From: JAXDJJ01 sp034665745
GTDB taxonomy: Bacteria > Actinomycetota > CADDZG01 > WHSQ01
Direction: 5' to 3'
Assembly (NCBI GenBank): GCA_034665745.1
Contig: JAXDJJ010000033.1
Coordinates: forward strand, 1 to 47,959
DNA: 47,959 nt
Shown: one piece after another, positions 1 to 9,254 of the stretch
Numbering within the stretch: position 1 is the stretch's first letter
Layout: each line of letters begins with the position of its first letter
The notes under the pieces: generated by a model
The model's input: the letters and a program-made list of their open reading frames with translations, nothing else
Database searches by the model: none
Told to the model about the DNA's origin: nothing
Translations under genes and position numbers: made by a program

Positions 1-276
1 TTCAGTCCGGCGGGAACGCAGATCGAGATCACGATCGTCGAAGGTTCTTTCTACGCAGAGATATGCGTCCGCGACCATGGGCGCGGCGTAGCGTCACATC
101 AACGCAGTGCATTGTTCAAGAAGTTCTCTCGACTCGATGCCCCCGAACCCGGGACCGGTCTCGGCCTTTACATCTGCCGGCGTCTGGCACGCGCTCACGG
201 GGGCGACGTCGTCTACAAGGATGCCGAAGGCGGAGGCGCGTGTTTCTGCGCTCGACTGCCGCTGCCGCTGCCGTAG
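1..276 (+). CDS. Sensor histidine kinase, C-terminal fragment (5' end outside window)
   Basis: Frame 1 is open from the first base and ends at TAG 274-276, giving 91 residues. It shows the end of a GHKL ATPase domain: the G1 box DHGRG, then FKKFSRL (F box) and GTGLGLYICRRLARAHGG (G2 box). It is therefore the catalytic end of a membrane or soluble sensor kinase that binds ATP and phosphorylates its own histidine. The sensor region and the phospho-acceptor helix lie upstream of the window. No response regulator follows, so the partner is upstream or elsewhere. There is no start codon in view because the gene is cut by the window edge. Confidence 0.85.
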   Translation, partial: FSPAGTQIEITIVEGSFYAEICVRDHGRGVASHQRSALFKKFSRLDAPEPGTGLGLYICRRLARAHGGDVVYKDAEGGGACFCARLPLPLP

Positions 277-479
277 AAGATATGCGGGCGCCCGGCGCCT
301 GAAAACCGTCGTCCGGCAACAGGTGCCAGTTGAGGGGGTCGTGCCGGTTCGTCGTTCAACCACAGAGCCGTAGCTCCAGGGTTAACCGCAAGCGTCGGAT
401 CTGGCGCCGAGCTCCCGCAATCTTTTTCAGGCTTGCTCTTCCCCTCACCCGCGATTATCGCTTGGAATGCTTGCGCTCG

Positions 480-1163
480 CTAGGGCGATGCCGGATTCGT
501 GGTGATGTGTAGCGATTCTGACGGGGACGACATGGGGTCGGGTTTGACCCAGACGCGGCCCCATCGCCGTCCGAACCGGATCGAGAAGGCCTCGGTAAAC
601 CCACCCTTCGCAACCGCTCGCAGCGAAGGTTCGTTGTGTGCTTCGACCCCTACCCATACACGCTTGCGCCCGTCGCGATGTAGGTCGGCGGCGATGCCGC
701 GCAATGCGAATGGGTAGATCCCCTTGCCGCGAGCATCTGCTCGAGTGAACGACTCGTACACGTACGCGTCTTCGGCGGGTGGCACGAGGTATGCGTGTAG
801 TTCGCGGGTCCACGCCGCGCCATACGTGCACCAGGTTGCATGCAGGATGCGGTAGCCCTCGAACGCGAGGTAGCAGGTCGACGTGGCCGACAGGCGCCGG
901 ATGAATGTCACCGCCGAGTCGGTGCCTATGAACCGGGCGTACGCATCTGCATCGTCCGCGGTTGCCCGTCTTAAGACCAGCCCCTCTCGCTCGGCATCCT
1001 CCTCGGTGCAGTCCCGCACGAGGATCACGAGTCGGTCTTCGGAGCCGAACCACTCGTGAGCCCTAGCGGACGCCACGCTCGATGCCTCACGGGGGCCGCG
1101 CGCCTTGAGCCTCGCGATGCTCTTGAGGATCAGGTCTTTGAGAGGGGGACGTTCGTCCGGCAC
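480..1163 (-). CDS. GNAT-family N-acetyltransferase-like protein
   Basis: A 227-residue protein. The C-terminal half carries a GNAT motif A (FTRADARGKGIYPFALRGI, an R/Q-x-x-G-x-G/A variant that would hold the acetyl-CoA pyrophosphate), followed by VGVEAHNEPSLRAVAKGGF, the usual motif B region. The N-terminal ~90 residues are less conserved and may set substrate specificity. The substrate cannot be told from sequence. The start is a GTG (positions 1161-1163) with no Shine-Dalgarno; a TATCGT element lies 6 nt before it, which would fit a leaderless transcript. It lies downstream of whiB on the same strand (41 nt gap) and may be cotranscribed with it. Confidence 0.75.
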   Translation of the reverse strand: MPDERPPLKDLILKSIARLKARGPREASSVASARAHEWFGSEDRLVILVRDCTEEDAEREGLVLRRATADDADAYARFIGTDSAVTFIRRLSATSTCYLAFEGYRILHATWCTYGAAWTRELHAYLVPPAEDAYVYESFTRADARGKGIYPFALRGIAADLHRDGRKRVWVGVEAHNEPSLRAVAKGGFTEAFSIRFGRRWGRVWVKPDPMSSPSESLHITTNPASP

Positions 1164-1203
1164 CCGGCGACGATAAGGCGAACCGTCGGTGGAAGAGCGG
1201 TGG

Positions 1204-1485
1204 TTAGCTGGCGCGCCCGTGCTGGCGAGCTTTGCGCTCGAGCTCGGTGAGGCCGCCCCATATCCCGTAGGACTCCTTCTCCTTGAGGGCGTATTCGCGG
1301 CACTCGATCAGGACCTCGCAGGTAGCGCAGACCTTCTTCGCTTTCTCTTCCCTCAACCTTCGCTCGACCGGGCTCTCGGCCGGGCCCTCGGCCTCGTCCT
1401 CGCCGAAGAACAGGCTGGCGGGAAGGGGAAGGCAGGCAGCGCGCTCACGCCATTCCAGCTCGGGGAGGGGCCTGTTGCCTTCCAT
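1204..1485 (-). CDS. WhiB-family iron-sulfur transcription factor
   Basis: A 93-residue protein with the four cysteines of the WhiB cluster site: C18, then C53-x2-C56-x5-C62. The GIWGG turn follows at residues 74-78 and then a basic tail. WhiB proteins bind a [4Fe-4S] cluster and usually act with the housekeeping sigma factor. The family is essentially restricted to Actinobacteria and their phages, which is the strongest single taxonomic clue here. The gene is divergent from manB with only 90 nt between them. In mycobacteria whiB2 (whmD, cell division) sits near pmmA and an isomerase gene, so a WhiB2-type role is plausible by synteny. That assignment is inference. Confidence 0.93.
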   Translation of the reverse strand: MEGNRPLPELEWRERAACLPLPASLFFGEDEAEGPAESPVERRLREEKAKKVCATCEVLIECREYALKEKESYGIWGGLTELERKARQHGRAS

Positions 1486-1561
1486 GCTTGAAGATGGTGG
1501 GTCACAAGGGGGAACTAGTCAACAGTCCGATACCTGGGAGTTCCGCCCAACCCGCCGCCCC

Positions 1562-1567
1562 TAGGAT
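1562..1567 (+). promoter_or_regulatory. Candidate -10 element (TAGGAT) for leaderless manB
   Basis: TAGGAT lies 8 nt before the ATG of the phosphomannomutase gene, which has no convincing Shine-Dalgarno. That spacing puts the transcription start at or next to the A of the ATG. The identical hexamer lies 7 nt before the M23 peptidase gene at 21340. No clear -35 is seen. Confidence 0.4.
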
Positions 1568-1575
1568 GGTCCGAT

Positions 1576-2916
1576 ATGAGCGATCTGGACAAGATATTCA
1601 AGGCCTACGACATCCGGGGGGTATATCCAGACGATCTGGACGAGGCTGCGGCCCGAAGGATAGGGGCCGCGTTCGTCACCTTCGCCGGCTCCGATCGCAT
1701 CGTCTTGGGGCGAGACATGCGGGTCTCTTCGCCTTCCCTGGCGGAGGCGTTCGCACAGGGCGCCGTTGCCACCGGAGCGACCGTTGTGGATGTGGGGGAG
1801 GTTTCCACCGATGCCTTGTATTTCGCCTCGGGCAAGTTGGACATCCCAGGCGCGATGTTCACCGCGTCCCACAACCCCGGGCGCTACAACGGGATCAAGC
1901 TCTGCCGGGCGAAGGCAGCTCCGATCGGAGAGGAATCGGGTCTCTTGGATATCAAGCAGCTCGCCGGGAAGGACGAGGGTGGGGGATCGAGCCAGGGCCG
2001 GGTCGAGACCCAGGAGATCCTCGGTGATTACGCCAGTCACTGCCGGAGCTTCGTCGAGGCATCCCATCTCAAGCCTCTGAAGGTAGCGATCGATGCCGGC
2101 AACGGGATGGCGGGGAAGACCGTGCCTCTCGCGTTCGACGGGTTGCCCTTCGAGGTCGTACCCCTCTTCTTCGAGCTCGACGGTACTTTTCCGAACCACC
2201 CCGCCAACCCGATCGAGGCGGAGAACCTCGTCGACCTACAGCGCGCGGTTGCAGACAACGGTTGCGATCTTGGGATCGCGTTCGACGGTGACGCCGACCG
2301 CATGTTCTTGGTGGACGAGAAGCAGGCCCTCGTCTCTGGCTCCCTCACCACCGCACTGGTGGCCGACCGCCTCCTCAAGAAACATCCCGGCGAGACGATC
2401 ATCTACAACCTCATCTGCTCCTGGGCAGTACCGGAGGTCGTGCGTGAGAATGGTGGAACTCCGGTTCGAACGCGCGTCGGGCACTCGTTCATCAAACAGG
2501 TGATGGCCGAGACCGGTGCCATCTTCGGTGGAGAACATTCGGGTCACTATTACTTCCGCGACAACTTCCGGGCCGACTCCGGGATGATCGCTGCTTTCAT
2601 CGTGCTCGAGGCGATGAGCGAAGCGGGTCAGCCGTTGTCGGAGTTGCTACAACCGTTCCGCAGGTACTTCGACTCGGGCGAGATCAATTCCGAGGTGACC
2701 GACCAGCACGCCAAGATCGAAGAGCTTGCCGCCCGTTATCAGGACGGTCGCCAGGACCGCGAGGATGGACTGACGGTCGAGTATCAGGACTGGTGGTTCA
2801 ACTGTCGTCCGTCCAACACCGAGCCGTTGCTTCGCTTGAACCTCGAGGCCCGAACCCCCGAGCTCCGAGATGAGAAAGTTGCCGAGGTCCTTTCAGCGAT
2901 CAGAGGAGAAGCGTGA
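1576..2916 (+). CDS. manB: Phosphomannomutase/phosphoglucomutase
   Basis: A 446-residue alpha-D-phosphohexomutase of normal length. It interconverts mannose- (or glucose-) 6-phosphate and 1-phosphate, feeding GDP-mannose and cell-envelope polysaccharide synthesis. All four signature loops are present: the phosphoserine loop TASHNP with S98, the Mg-binding DGDADR at 237-242, the sugar-binding GEHSGH at 319-324, and the phosphate-binding RPSNTEP at 411-417. It heads a tight operon: its TGA overlaps the ATG of the Trm112-like gene, which is followed by a sugar-phosphate isomerase and ahcY. The two sugar enzymes together supply mannose-1-phosphate from fructose-6-phosphate. Specificity between Man and Glc is not settled by sequence. 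Confidence 0.93.
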   Translation: MSDLDKIFKAYDIRGVYPDDLDEAAARRIGAAFVTFAGSDRIVLGRDMRVSSPSLAEAFAQGAVATGATVVDVGEVSTDALYFASGKLDIPGAMFTASHNPGRYNGIKLCRAKAAPIGEESGLLDIKQLAGKDEGGGSSQGRVETQEILGDYASHCRSFVEASHLKPLKVAIDAGNGMAGKTVPLAFDGLPFEVVPLFFELDGTFPNHPANPIEAENLVDLQRAVADNGCDLGIAFDGDADRMFLVDEKQALVSGSLTTALVADRLLKKHPGETIIYNLICSWAVPEVVRENGGTPVRTRVGHSFIKQVMAETGAIFGGEHSGHYYFRDNFRADSGMIAAFIVLEAMSEAGQPLSELLQPFRRYFDSGEINSEVTDQHAKIEELAARYQDGRQDREDGLTVEYQDWWFNCRPSNTEPLLRLNLEARTPELRDEKVAEVLSAIRGEA

Positions 2917-3101
2917 TGGCCGTTGATCAGAAGTTGCTAGAGATCCTTGCGTGCCCTAACTGCCGCGGAGAGGTCGAATACATCGAGGACCAGCAGGTCA
3001 TCGTGTGCCGCGGAGAGTGCGGCTACACCTACCCGGTGCGTGATGACATCCCCGTGATGTTGATCGATGAAGCAACGAAACCCGGGGCGTCCGATGGCTG
3101 A
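2916..3101 (+). CDS. Trm112-like zinc-ribbon protein
   Basis: A 61-residue protein of the Trm112/YcaR family. Four cysteines (C13, C16, C31, C35 from this start) form a zinc ribbon, followed by YPVRDDIPVML, the family signature. Eukaryotic and archaeal Trm112 activates methyltransferases. The bacterial members are poorly understood but often sit in sugar-nucleotide or envelope operons, as here. I chose ATG 2916 because an AGGAG lies about 7 nt upstream; GTG 2913 would add one residue. The start overlaps the manB stop by one base, and the 3' end overlaps the next gene by 8 nt, so translation is probably coupled. Confidence 0.9.
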   Translation: MAVDQKLLEILACPNCRGEVEYIEDQQVIVCRGECGYTYPVRDDIPVMLIDEATKPGASDG

Positions 3102-4164
3102 GCTCGATGACCTCGAAGCGATAGCCAAACTCGACTCCGAAGACGTACTGGGCGCGGTCGAGCGCTTCCCCGAACAGTGTCGCGAGGCGTGGGAGCTAGG
3201 CCGCGCGACCACCAACCTTCCGAACGGGGACGGCATCGACGCGATCGTCGTGCTTGGGATGGGTGGCTCCGGCGTTTCCGGTGACGTCGTCCAAGCCGTG
3301 GTCGAGCCTCGTCTAGCCGTTCCTTTCCGCACGATCAAGTCCTATGGCCCTATCCCGGACTGGGTCGGTCGCAACACTCTGGTCTTCGCCGTCTCGTACT
3401 CGGGAAGCACCGAGGAAACCCTTGCGGGGCTCGAGACCGCGCTAGAACGCGGGGCGCGCATCATCACGTTGTCGTCGGGTGGTCCGTTGGCGGCAACCGC
3501 AGCGTCGAAAGGTCTCGCCCATGTCGCGATCCCTGCCGGTCTCCAACCGCGCGCATCGCTGGGCTATCTGTCTCTGCCGATCCTCGCCGTCCTGACCCTG
3601 ATGGAGTTAGTGCCCGACGTTCAGGCGGACGTGGACGAAGCGATCAAGGTCCTGAGCGAACTCGCCTCGCGCTGTCATCGTGAACGCACTTTGCGGGACA
3701 ACCCCGCGAAAGATCTTGCTGCCCGGATCAAAGGACGTATCCCGGTCGTCTACGGCGGTCACGGCGTGGGTGCGACCGCCGCGTACCGGTTCAAGTGCGA
3801 CCTCAACGAGTACGGGAAGACCCCCGCCTTCTGGAACGAGATACCCGAGCTAGACCACAACGAGATCGTCGGGTGGGACAACCTCGACGACCTGACGAGC
3901 GAGCGCTTCGTTGCCATCCTGCTGCGCGAGCCGGGCGAGCATGAGAGGGTTGCGCTGCGATTCGAGATCACGCGGCGGCTCGTGGAGAGCCGGCTCGCCG
4001 AGTTCGTGGAAGTCACTTCCGAAGGCGAATCGGCCCTAGCGCGCTTGCTGTCGTTGGTCTTCGTGACTCAGTTGGCCTCTATCTACGTCGGTTTGGCATA
4101 CGACGAAGACCCCGGGCCGGTAGACGTGATCATGCAGCTCAAGCAAGAGCTCAAGGACAGATAG
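3094..4164 (+). CDS. Bifunctional phosphoglucose/phosphomannose isomerase (SIS domain)
   Basis: A 356-residue sugar isomerase. The SIS fold is visible as VLGMGGSGVSGDVV, SYSGSTEETLAGLE and the GARIITLSSGG strand, with the C-terminal PGI/PMI region following (NEIPELDHNEIVGW). It would interconvert fructose-6-phosphate with glucose- or mannose-6-phosphate and hand mannose-6-phosphate to the phosphomannomutase two genes upstream. I chose ATG 3094 because it overlaps the Trm112-like stop and starts at the expected MAELDD; ATG 3067 is in frame but would add nine residues inside the upstream gene. Bacterial relatives are annotated as bifunctional; that both activities exist here is family knowledge. 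Confidence 0.88.
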   Translation: MAELDDLEAIAKLDSEDVLGAVERFPEQCREAWELGRATTNLPNGDGIDAIVVLGMGGSGVSGDVVQAVVEPRLAVPFRTIKSYGPIPDWVGRNTLVFAVSYSGSTEETLAGLETALERGARIITLSSGGPLAATAASKGLAHVAIPAGLQPRASLGYLSLPILAVLTLMELVPDVQADVDEAIKVLSELASRCHRERTLRDNPAKDLAARIKGRIPVVYGGHGVGATAAYRFKCDLNEYGKTPAFWNEIPELDHNEIVGWDNLDDLTSERFVAILLREPGEHERVALRFEITRRLVESRLAEFVEVTSEGESALARLLSLVFVTQLASIYVGLAYDEDPGPVDVIMQLKQELKDR

Positions 4165-4176
4165 GGAGAGATCGTT

Positions 4177-5439
4177 ATGGCAATCGAAGGTGACATCAAG
4201 GATCAAGCGCTAGCCGACGAAGGCAAGTTGCGTGTCGAGTGGGCCGACCGTCAGATGCCGGTGCTCACTCGCATCCGCGAACGGTTCGAGAAAGAGAAGC
4301 CCCTTGATGGGATCTCGATCGCGGCGTGTCTTCACGTAACCACCGAGACAGCGAACCTCATGCGCACCCTTGCCGCGGGTGGTGCCGACGTTGCCCTTTG
4401 TGCTTCGAACCCCCTGTCGACCCAGGACGAGACCGCGGCGAGCCTCGTCTATTCGTATGGGATCCCTACGTTCGCGATCCGAGGCGTCGACGAGACGCAG
4501 TACTACGGCCACATCAAGTCTGCTCTCGACCGCAAGCCCAAGATCACGATGGACGACGGCGGCGACCTCGTCACGATGCTTCATCAGCAGCGTCGGGACC
4601 AACTGCCGGAGATCATCGGGGGCACCGAGGAGACCACCACCGGTGTTATCCGCTTGAAGTCGATGGAGGCGAACGGCGTGCTGGGTTATCCGGTCGTCGC
4701 GATCAACAACGCCGACACGAAGCACCTGTTCGACAATCGCTACGGAACCGGTCAGTCCGCGATCGACGGCATCCTGCGTGCGACGAACGTTCTTATCGCG
4801 GGGAAAACCGTCGTCGTCTGCGGCTACGGCATGTGTGGCCGTGGTGTCGCATCACGCGCTAAGGGCCTCGGCGCCGATGTGGTGGTCACAGAGATCGACC
4901 CGACACGCGCGCTAGAGGCTGCGATGGACGGCTTCCGTGTTCTCCCCGGACGGGATGCAGCCACCCAGGGCGACATCTTCATCACTGTTACAGGCAACAA
5001 GCACGTCCTCGGTGCGGATCACTTCGAGCTGATGAAGGACGGTGCGATCCTCTGCAACGCTGGGCACTTCGACATCGAGCTCGACTTGGCGTCTCTTCGT
5101 CGCATGGCGTCGAGCCAGCGCCGTGTTCGCCAAGAGGTCGACGAGTTCCAGATGTCCGGGGATCGCAAGATCTACGTGCTGTCCGAGGGCCGGCTGGTCA
5201 ACCTCGCGGCCGCCGAGGGCCACCCCGCGTCGGTGATGGACATGTCGTTCGCGAACCAGGCCCTCTCATGCGAGTGGCTGGTCAAGAACGCCGAGAGCCT
5301 CGAGAAGAAGGTCTACGAGGTTCCCGTCGACATCGACAAGGAAGTTGCTCGTTTGAAGCTCGAGACGATGGGCGTTCGGATCGACGAGCTCACGACCGAG
5401 CAGCGTGCCTACCTGGAGGGCTGGGAGGAAGGAACCTGA
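4177..5439 (+). CDS. ahcY: Adenosylhomocysteinase
   Basis: A 420-residue S-adenosyl-L-homocysteine hydrolase. It splits SAH into adenosine and homocysteine, relieving product inhibition of methyltransferases and recycling methionine. The N-terminal substrate domain has LHVTTETANLMRTL and CASNPLSTQDETAA. The Rossmann NAD site is VVVCGYGMCGRGVA, followed by VTEIDP. The length matches the shorter archaeal/thermophile-type enzymes. A good Shine-Dalgarno (AGGGAGAG) precedes ATG 4177, 12 nt after the isomerase gene, so it is probably the last gene of the manB operon. Its last 31 nt overlap the 3' end of the convergent permease gene. Confidence 0.95.
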   Translation: MAIEGDIKDQALADEGKLRVEWADRQMPVLTRIRERFEKEKPLDGISIAACLHVTTETANLMRTLAAGGADVALCASNPLSTQDETAASLVYSYGIPTFAIRGVDETQYYGHIKSALDRKPKITMDDGGDLVTMLHQQRRDQLPEIIGGTEETTTGVIRLKSMEANGVLGYPVVAINNADTKHLFDNRYGTGQSAIDGILRATNVLIAGKTVVVCGYGMCGRGVASRAKGLGADVVVTEIDPTRALEAAMDGFRVLPGRDAATQGDIFITVTGNKHVLGADHFELMKDGAILCNAGHFDIELDLASLRRMASSQRRVRQEVDEFQMSGDRKIYVLSEGRLVNLAAAEGHPASVMDMSFANQALSCEWLVKNAESLEKKVYEVPVDIDKEVARLKLETMGVRIDELTTEQRAYLEGWEEGT

Positions 5440-7706
5440 TCCTCGTCGGTTGGATGATCCAAGTGGTACGGAACGCTTGCGACCACGACCCCAGGAGAGA
5501 ACAGCAGGTGCCGCTTCAACAGCAGCGCGGTCTGCCCATGAAGCAACTGGTGGCGTAAGCGCGTCACCACGAATTCCGGCAGGACGACCGTCACGGTGCG
5601 ATCGACGCCGTCCGCGTTGAACTGCTTTAGATAGTTGAGCAACGAGCGACCGAGGTCCCTGAAGGGAGCCTCTTCGATCTCCAGAGGGACGGGGATCCGT
5701 TCGCGCAGCCACGCGTTGCCGAGGGCTTCGGATTCCTCGGGGTCCAACCCGAACGTCAGGGCGCGTAGGTCGGTGGGTCCTAGGGTCTGCGCGTACTTGA
5801 TCGCTTCCAGGGTTGCATTGTGGACGCCGGAGACCAGAACCACCGCGTAGTTGCGTGCAGGCTCCACCGTCTCGTCGATATCGGGGTTGATCTCTTCGCT
5901 CACGATCGGGATGTTCAGAACCTGGATGCCGGGTTCGGTCATCAGCCCGGCTTTGAGGCGCGCCATGCCCGGTCGCCTTATGAGTTCCGCTAGACCGGCT
6001 CTATGAAGCACCTCGGGAACGACGATGGTCATGAAGTCATCTTTCGGAACCGTCGCGCGTTGTGCGCGCAGGTGTCGTCGGACATCGGCGGTGAGAGACC
6101 CTGTCTGTTCCGCGACTGTGATCGGGATCTCGGGGGCCAGGCGCTTCCAGGTGGCGGCGAGTCGCTTGTCGAACGTCAGGGCTGTTGCGCTCTTCGGACG
6201 CGTCGATCTCACGTATCCAACCGCCCGGGCCACAGCTGTGTCGGTGTTCATCACGAGGATCACTATGTGTTGATCGCCGGCTCTGCGGTCGACAGGTCGA
6301 CGATCTGGGTGGGCGAGCTGACCGGCGACCGCCCGATAGTGCTTGTTGATCGAATACATCATCGCGATCAGCAGCGGTATCGCTGAGACCACGATCCAAG
6401 CACCACCTAGGAACTTCGTCGTTACGACGATGAAGAACACGAGACCGGTGATGGATGCTCCGAAGCCGTTGATGAGGATGCGCGTACCGACCCGAGGTTC
6501 TTGGGAGCGCTTCCAGTGCACAACCATCCCTGCCTGAGACAACGTGAACGAGATGAAGACCCCAACCAGATACAGCTGGATAAGGCGGTTGAGGTCGGCG
6601 CGGAACACGATCACTAGGACGGATGCCAGGAGGGCAAGGATCACCACCCCGTTCGAGAAGACCAAGCGATCCCCGCGGTTTCTGAACTGACGAGGCATGT
6701 AGCGGTCCTGAGCGAGGATCGAGATGAGCCGCGGGAAGTCTTGGAAGGCGGTGTTCGCAGCAAGGATGAGGATGCCGGCCGTCATCACCTGCACCACGTA
6801 GAACATGAAGCCCCCACCGAAGACGGTGTGAGCGACCTGCGCAACGACCGTCCGGTCCATCCCCTCGCTGAACACCACGTGTGTGTGTGATGCGAGCCAC
6901 GAGATGCCGACGAACATCGAGATCGACATCACGCCCATGATCGTCAATGTCGTTGCTGCGTTACGAGACTGGGGGTAACGGAACGCGGGCACACCGTTCG
7001 AGATCGCCTCGACGCCGGTCAATGCCGTCGTCCCGGCGGAGAACGCCTTGAGGATCAGGAAGATGCCCAGAGCATGTTCGGGTTTGAGGTGGGCGCCCGC
7101 GCTTTCGGCAACCGGACAACCGCCGATGCACTTGATGAACCCGGCTCCAAGCATGATGTAGATCGAGACCACGAAGCCATAGGTGGGGATCGCGAAGAAG
7201 GTTCCCGACTCCTTCGTGCCTCGCAGATTCATCAGGGTGACGAAGCCAACGAACAAGATCGCAAGCTCGATCTTGTAAGGCTCGAACCCTTCGGATGCTG
7301 AAACGATCGCATCGACCCCGGCCACCACCGAGACAGAAACGGTAAGGACGTAGTCGATCAGGAGGGCCCCGGCTGCGAGGAGACCGGCGTGCGTGCCGAG
7401 ATTCTCTCTGGCCACGATGTACGCGCCTCCGCCGCTTGGGTACGCGCGCACCGTCTGGCGATACGACACGACGACGGTTGCGAGGAGCAATGCGACGGCG
7501 ATGACGATGGGCATCAACAGATGCAGTGCGAGGGCTCCGGCTGAACCTAGGACCAGCAGGATCTCCTGTGTCGCATACGCGTTCGAGGACAACGGGTCCG
7601 AGGAGAAGACGGGTAGCGCGAGCGTTTTGGGTAGAAGGGTGTGTTCGAGCTCGCCGGTCGCCATCGTCCGGCCCAAGAACACGCGTTTGAATACCCCTTT
7701 AGCCAT
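5409..7706 (-). CDS. KimA-type potassium uptake permease (APC superfamily) with USP-like C-terminal domains
   Basis: A 765-residue membrane protein. About 12 transmembrane segments fill the first ~480 residues. Blocks resembling Bacillus KimA are recognisable: SSDPLSSNAYATQEILLVL near the start, then YRQTVRAYPSGGGAYIV, ENLGTHAGLLAAGALLIDY, LTGVEAISNGVPAFRYP and FSNGVVIL. KimA is a high-affinity proton-coupled K+ importer inhibited by c-di-AMP. The remaining ~280 residues look like two soluble alpha/beta, universal-stress-protein-like domains (from HIVILVMNTDTAVARAVGYV and from YAVVLVSGVHNATLEAIKYA), longer than the Bacillus tail. It faces away from a KdpD/KdpE-like pair across a 123-nt gap, which supports a potassium role. 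Transport of an amino acid instead is possible but less likely. Confidence 0.83.
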   Translation of the reverse strand: MAKGVFKRVFLGRTMATGELEHTLLPKTLALPVFSSDPLSSNAYATQEILLVLGSAGALALHLLMPIVIAVALLLATVVVSYRQTVRAYPSGGGAYIVARENLGTHAGLLAAGALLIDYVLTVSVSVVAGVDAIVSASEGFEPYKIELAILFVGFVTLMNLRGTKESGTFFAIPTYGFVVSIYIMLGAGFIKCIGGCPVAESAGAHLKPEHALGIFLILKAFSAGTTALTGVEAISNGVPAFRYPQSRNAATTLTIMGVMSISMFVGISWLASHTHVVFSEGMDRTVVAQVAHTVFGGGFMFYVVQVMTAGILILAANTAFQDFPRLISILAQDRYMPRQFRNRGDRLVFSNGVVILALLASVLVIVFRADLNRLIQLYLVGVFISFTLSQAGMVVHWKRSQEPRVGTRILINGFGASITGLVFFIVVTTKFLGGAWIVVSAIPLLIAMMYSINKHYRAVAGQLAHPDRRPVDRRAGDQHIVILVMNTDTAVARAVGYVRSTRPKSATALTFDKRLAATWKRLAPEIPITVAEQTGSLTADVRRHLRAQRATVPKDDFMTIVVPEVLHRAGLAELIRRPGMARLKAGLMTEPGIQVLNIPIVSEEINPDIDETVEPARNYAVVLVSGVHNATLEAIKYAQTLGPTDLRALTFGLDPEESEALGNAWLRERIPVPLEIEEAPFRDLGRSLLNYLKQFNADGVDRTVTVVLPEFVVTRLRHQLLHGQTALLLKRHLLFSPGVVVASVPYHLDHPTDEDQVPSSQPSR

Positions 7707-7829
7707 CCCAGTCAGTATCGGGATGAGCGCGTAAGCGGAACGTTAGGAAGCAGGACGGACGCGTAAGGATTCCGTGAGTTTTTCGACGGGCGTAGGGTCG
7801 AAACGGACAGGAGGCAGTGCACTAGCAAC

Positions 7830-9254
7830 GTGGAAACACCAGGTTCGATCCTTAGCAAGAACCGCAGGAGCTTGCTGCGTGGCCTTGCGACCGCGGTCGC
7901 CGGCGCGTCACTCGTCACCCTGCTTGCGCTTCTCGAACGCCAGCTTTCGACGACGACGGCCGCGCTTCTCTACGTGCTCGTGGTCGTGGTGGCAGCCGGT
8001 GTCGGAGGCCCACTTGCGGGCATCGTGGCGTCGCTGCTGTCGTTCCTTGCCCTGAACTTCTTCTTCACGGAGCCCATCCACACGTTCGTTGTTGGAAAAC
8101 CGGAGGACCTTGTAGCCCTCGTCGTGTTCCTCATCGTTTCCGTTGTTACCGGCCTCCTGTTGTCGACCGCGGTGCGGGAACGATCTCGCTCCGAGCTGCG
8201 TGAACAGCAGACGCAATTGATGAATCGGTTTACCAGCCGACTCCTATCGGGACGAGGGCTAGAAGATGTGCTCGAGAAACTCGCCGGGAGCCTGTCGGAG
8301 CTCCTCGATCTGGCGGAATGCGACATCGCCACGACGATGACTCGGAGGGTCTACATATCCAACGGCGTCGACGGCGGTGAGGCCTTCGAGATCGACCTCG
8401 AGGTCAAGGGGGAGAAGGTTGGGTCTCTTCGAGTCACTCCTCCCTCCGCTCGCAAGAGACTGACTCCGATCGAACAAGCCGTACTTCAGAACGTTGCCGG
8501 GCAACTGGCCCTTGCGCTGGAGAGCACACGTTTGACCGACGAGGTGCGTAGCGCGCAGCTCGATGCGGAAACGAATAGCTTGAGGGCCGCCTTGTTCTCC
8601 GGAGTCACTCACGATCTGAAGACTCCGTTGTCCGCGATCACTGCGTCGGTCACGAGCCTCATCGAGGGCCAGGATTTCTCCGAACAGGAGCGCTTCGACC
8701 ATCTCGACACGATCCGCCTCGAGGCGGCGCATCTGGATCGAGTGGTTACGAACCTGATGGACCTTGCTCGCTTGCGTGCCGGCGCGTTGGTGCCAGCGCG
8801 CGTCCCCGCAGCGATCGACGAGTTGATCGAGGCGGTTGTTGCCCGGTTGCAACCGCTTCTTGCGGGCCGGGATGTAGATCTGCGTTTCAAGGCCGATCTG
8901 CCCGAGATGCAGATCGATGTCGTGCAGGTCGATCAGGTCCTTACGAATCTGATCGAGAACGCCGCCAAGTTCAGCCCTCCGGGAAGCCCAATCGTGATCA
9001 GCGCGGCGGGCGGTAGCGAGACGGTACGTGTCACGGTCGCCGACAGGGGCCCCGGGATCCCGGCGGTGGATCGTGAGCGCATCTTCCAGCCCTTCGAGCG
9101 CGGGAGCGGCGAAGTCGCCGGAACCGGGCTCGGCCTTGCGATCGCTCGAGCGGCAGTGGTCGCGCACGGGGGTCGCATGTGGGCGCAGGATGGGCCCGGC
9201 GGGGGAGCGACGATCACCTTCGAGCTGCCGACCAACGCGAACGGTCATCGATGA
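7830..9254 (+). CDS. KdpD-like sensor histidine kinase (DUF4118 membrane domain, no KdpD N-terminal domains)
   Basis: A 474-residue kinase. Residues ~12-115 form four closely packed membrane segments of the DUF4118 type, including the FFFTEPIHTF turn. A short GAF-like linker follows, then the HisKA box SGVTHDLKTPLSAI with H261 and an ATPase domain with NLIENAAKFSP, DRGPGIP and GTGLGLAIARA. It corresponds to the C-terminal half of KdpD; the cytoplasmic KdpD/USP sensor domains of full-length KdpD are missing. The start is GTG 7830; no ATG, GTG or TTG occurs in frame between a stop at 7764 and this codon. An AGGAGG lies upstream but 15 nt away, which is long. Its TGA overlaps the ATG of the response regulator gene. 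Confidence 0.9.
   Translation: METPGSILSKNRRSLLRGLATAVAGASLVTLLALLERQLSTTTAALLYVLVVVVAAGVGGPLAGIVASLLSFLALNFFFTEPIHTFVVGKPEDLVALVVFLIVSVVTGLLLSTAVRERSRSELREQQTQLMNRFTSRLLSGRGLEDVLEKLAGSLSELLDLAECDIATTMTRRVYISNGVDGGEAFEIDLEVKGEKVGSLRVTPPSARKRLTPIEQAVLQNVAGQLALALESTRLTDEVRSAQLDAETNSLRAALFSGVTHDLKTPLSAITASVTSLIEGQDFSEQERFDHLDTIRLEAAHLDRVVTNLMDLARLRAGALVPARVPAAIDELIEAVVARLQPLLAGRDVDLRFKADLPEMQIDVVQVDQVLTNLIENAAKFSPPGSPIVISAAGGSETVRVTVADRGPGIPAVDRERIFQPFERGSGEVAGTGLGLAIARAAVVAHGGRMWAQDGPGGGATITFELPTNANGHR

Noticed and set aside
277..479. Possible RNA gene in the 203-nt gap after the kinase fragment
   Set aside because: No tRNA, stable stem or coding signal was found; it appears to be plain intergenic sequence.
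7707..7829. c-di-AMP (ydaO-type) riboswitch before the KimA-like gene
   Set aside because: The gap is only 123 nt and I could not find the conserved ydaO-type core; a covariance search would settle it.
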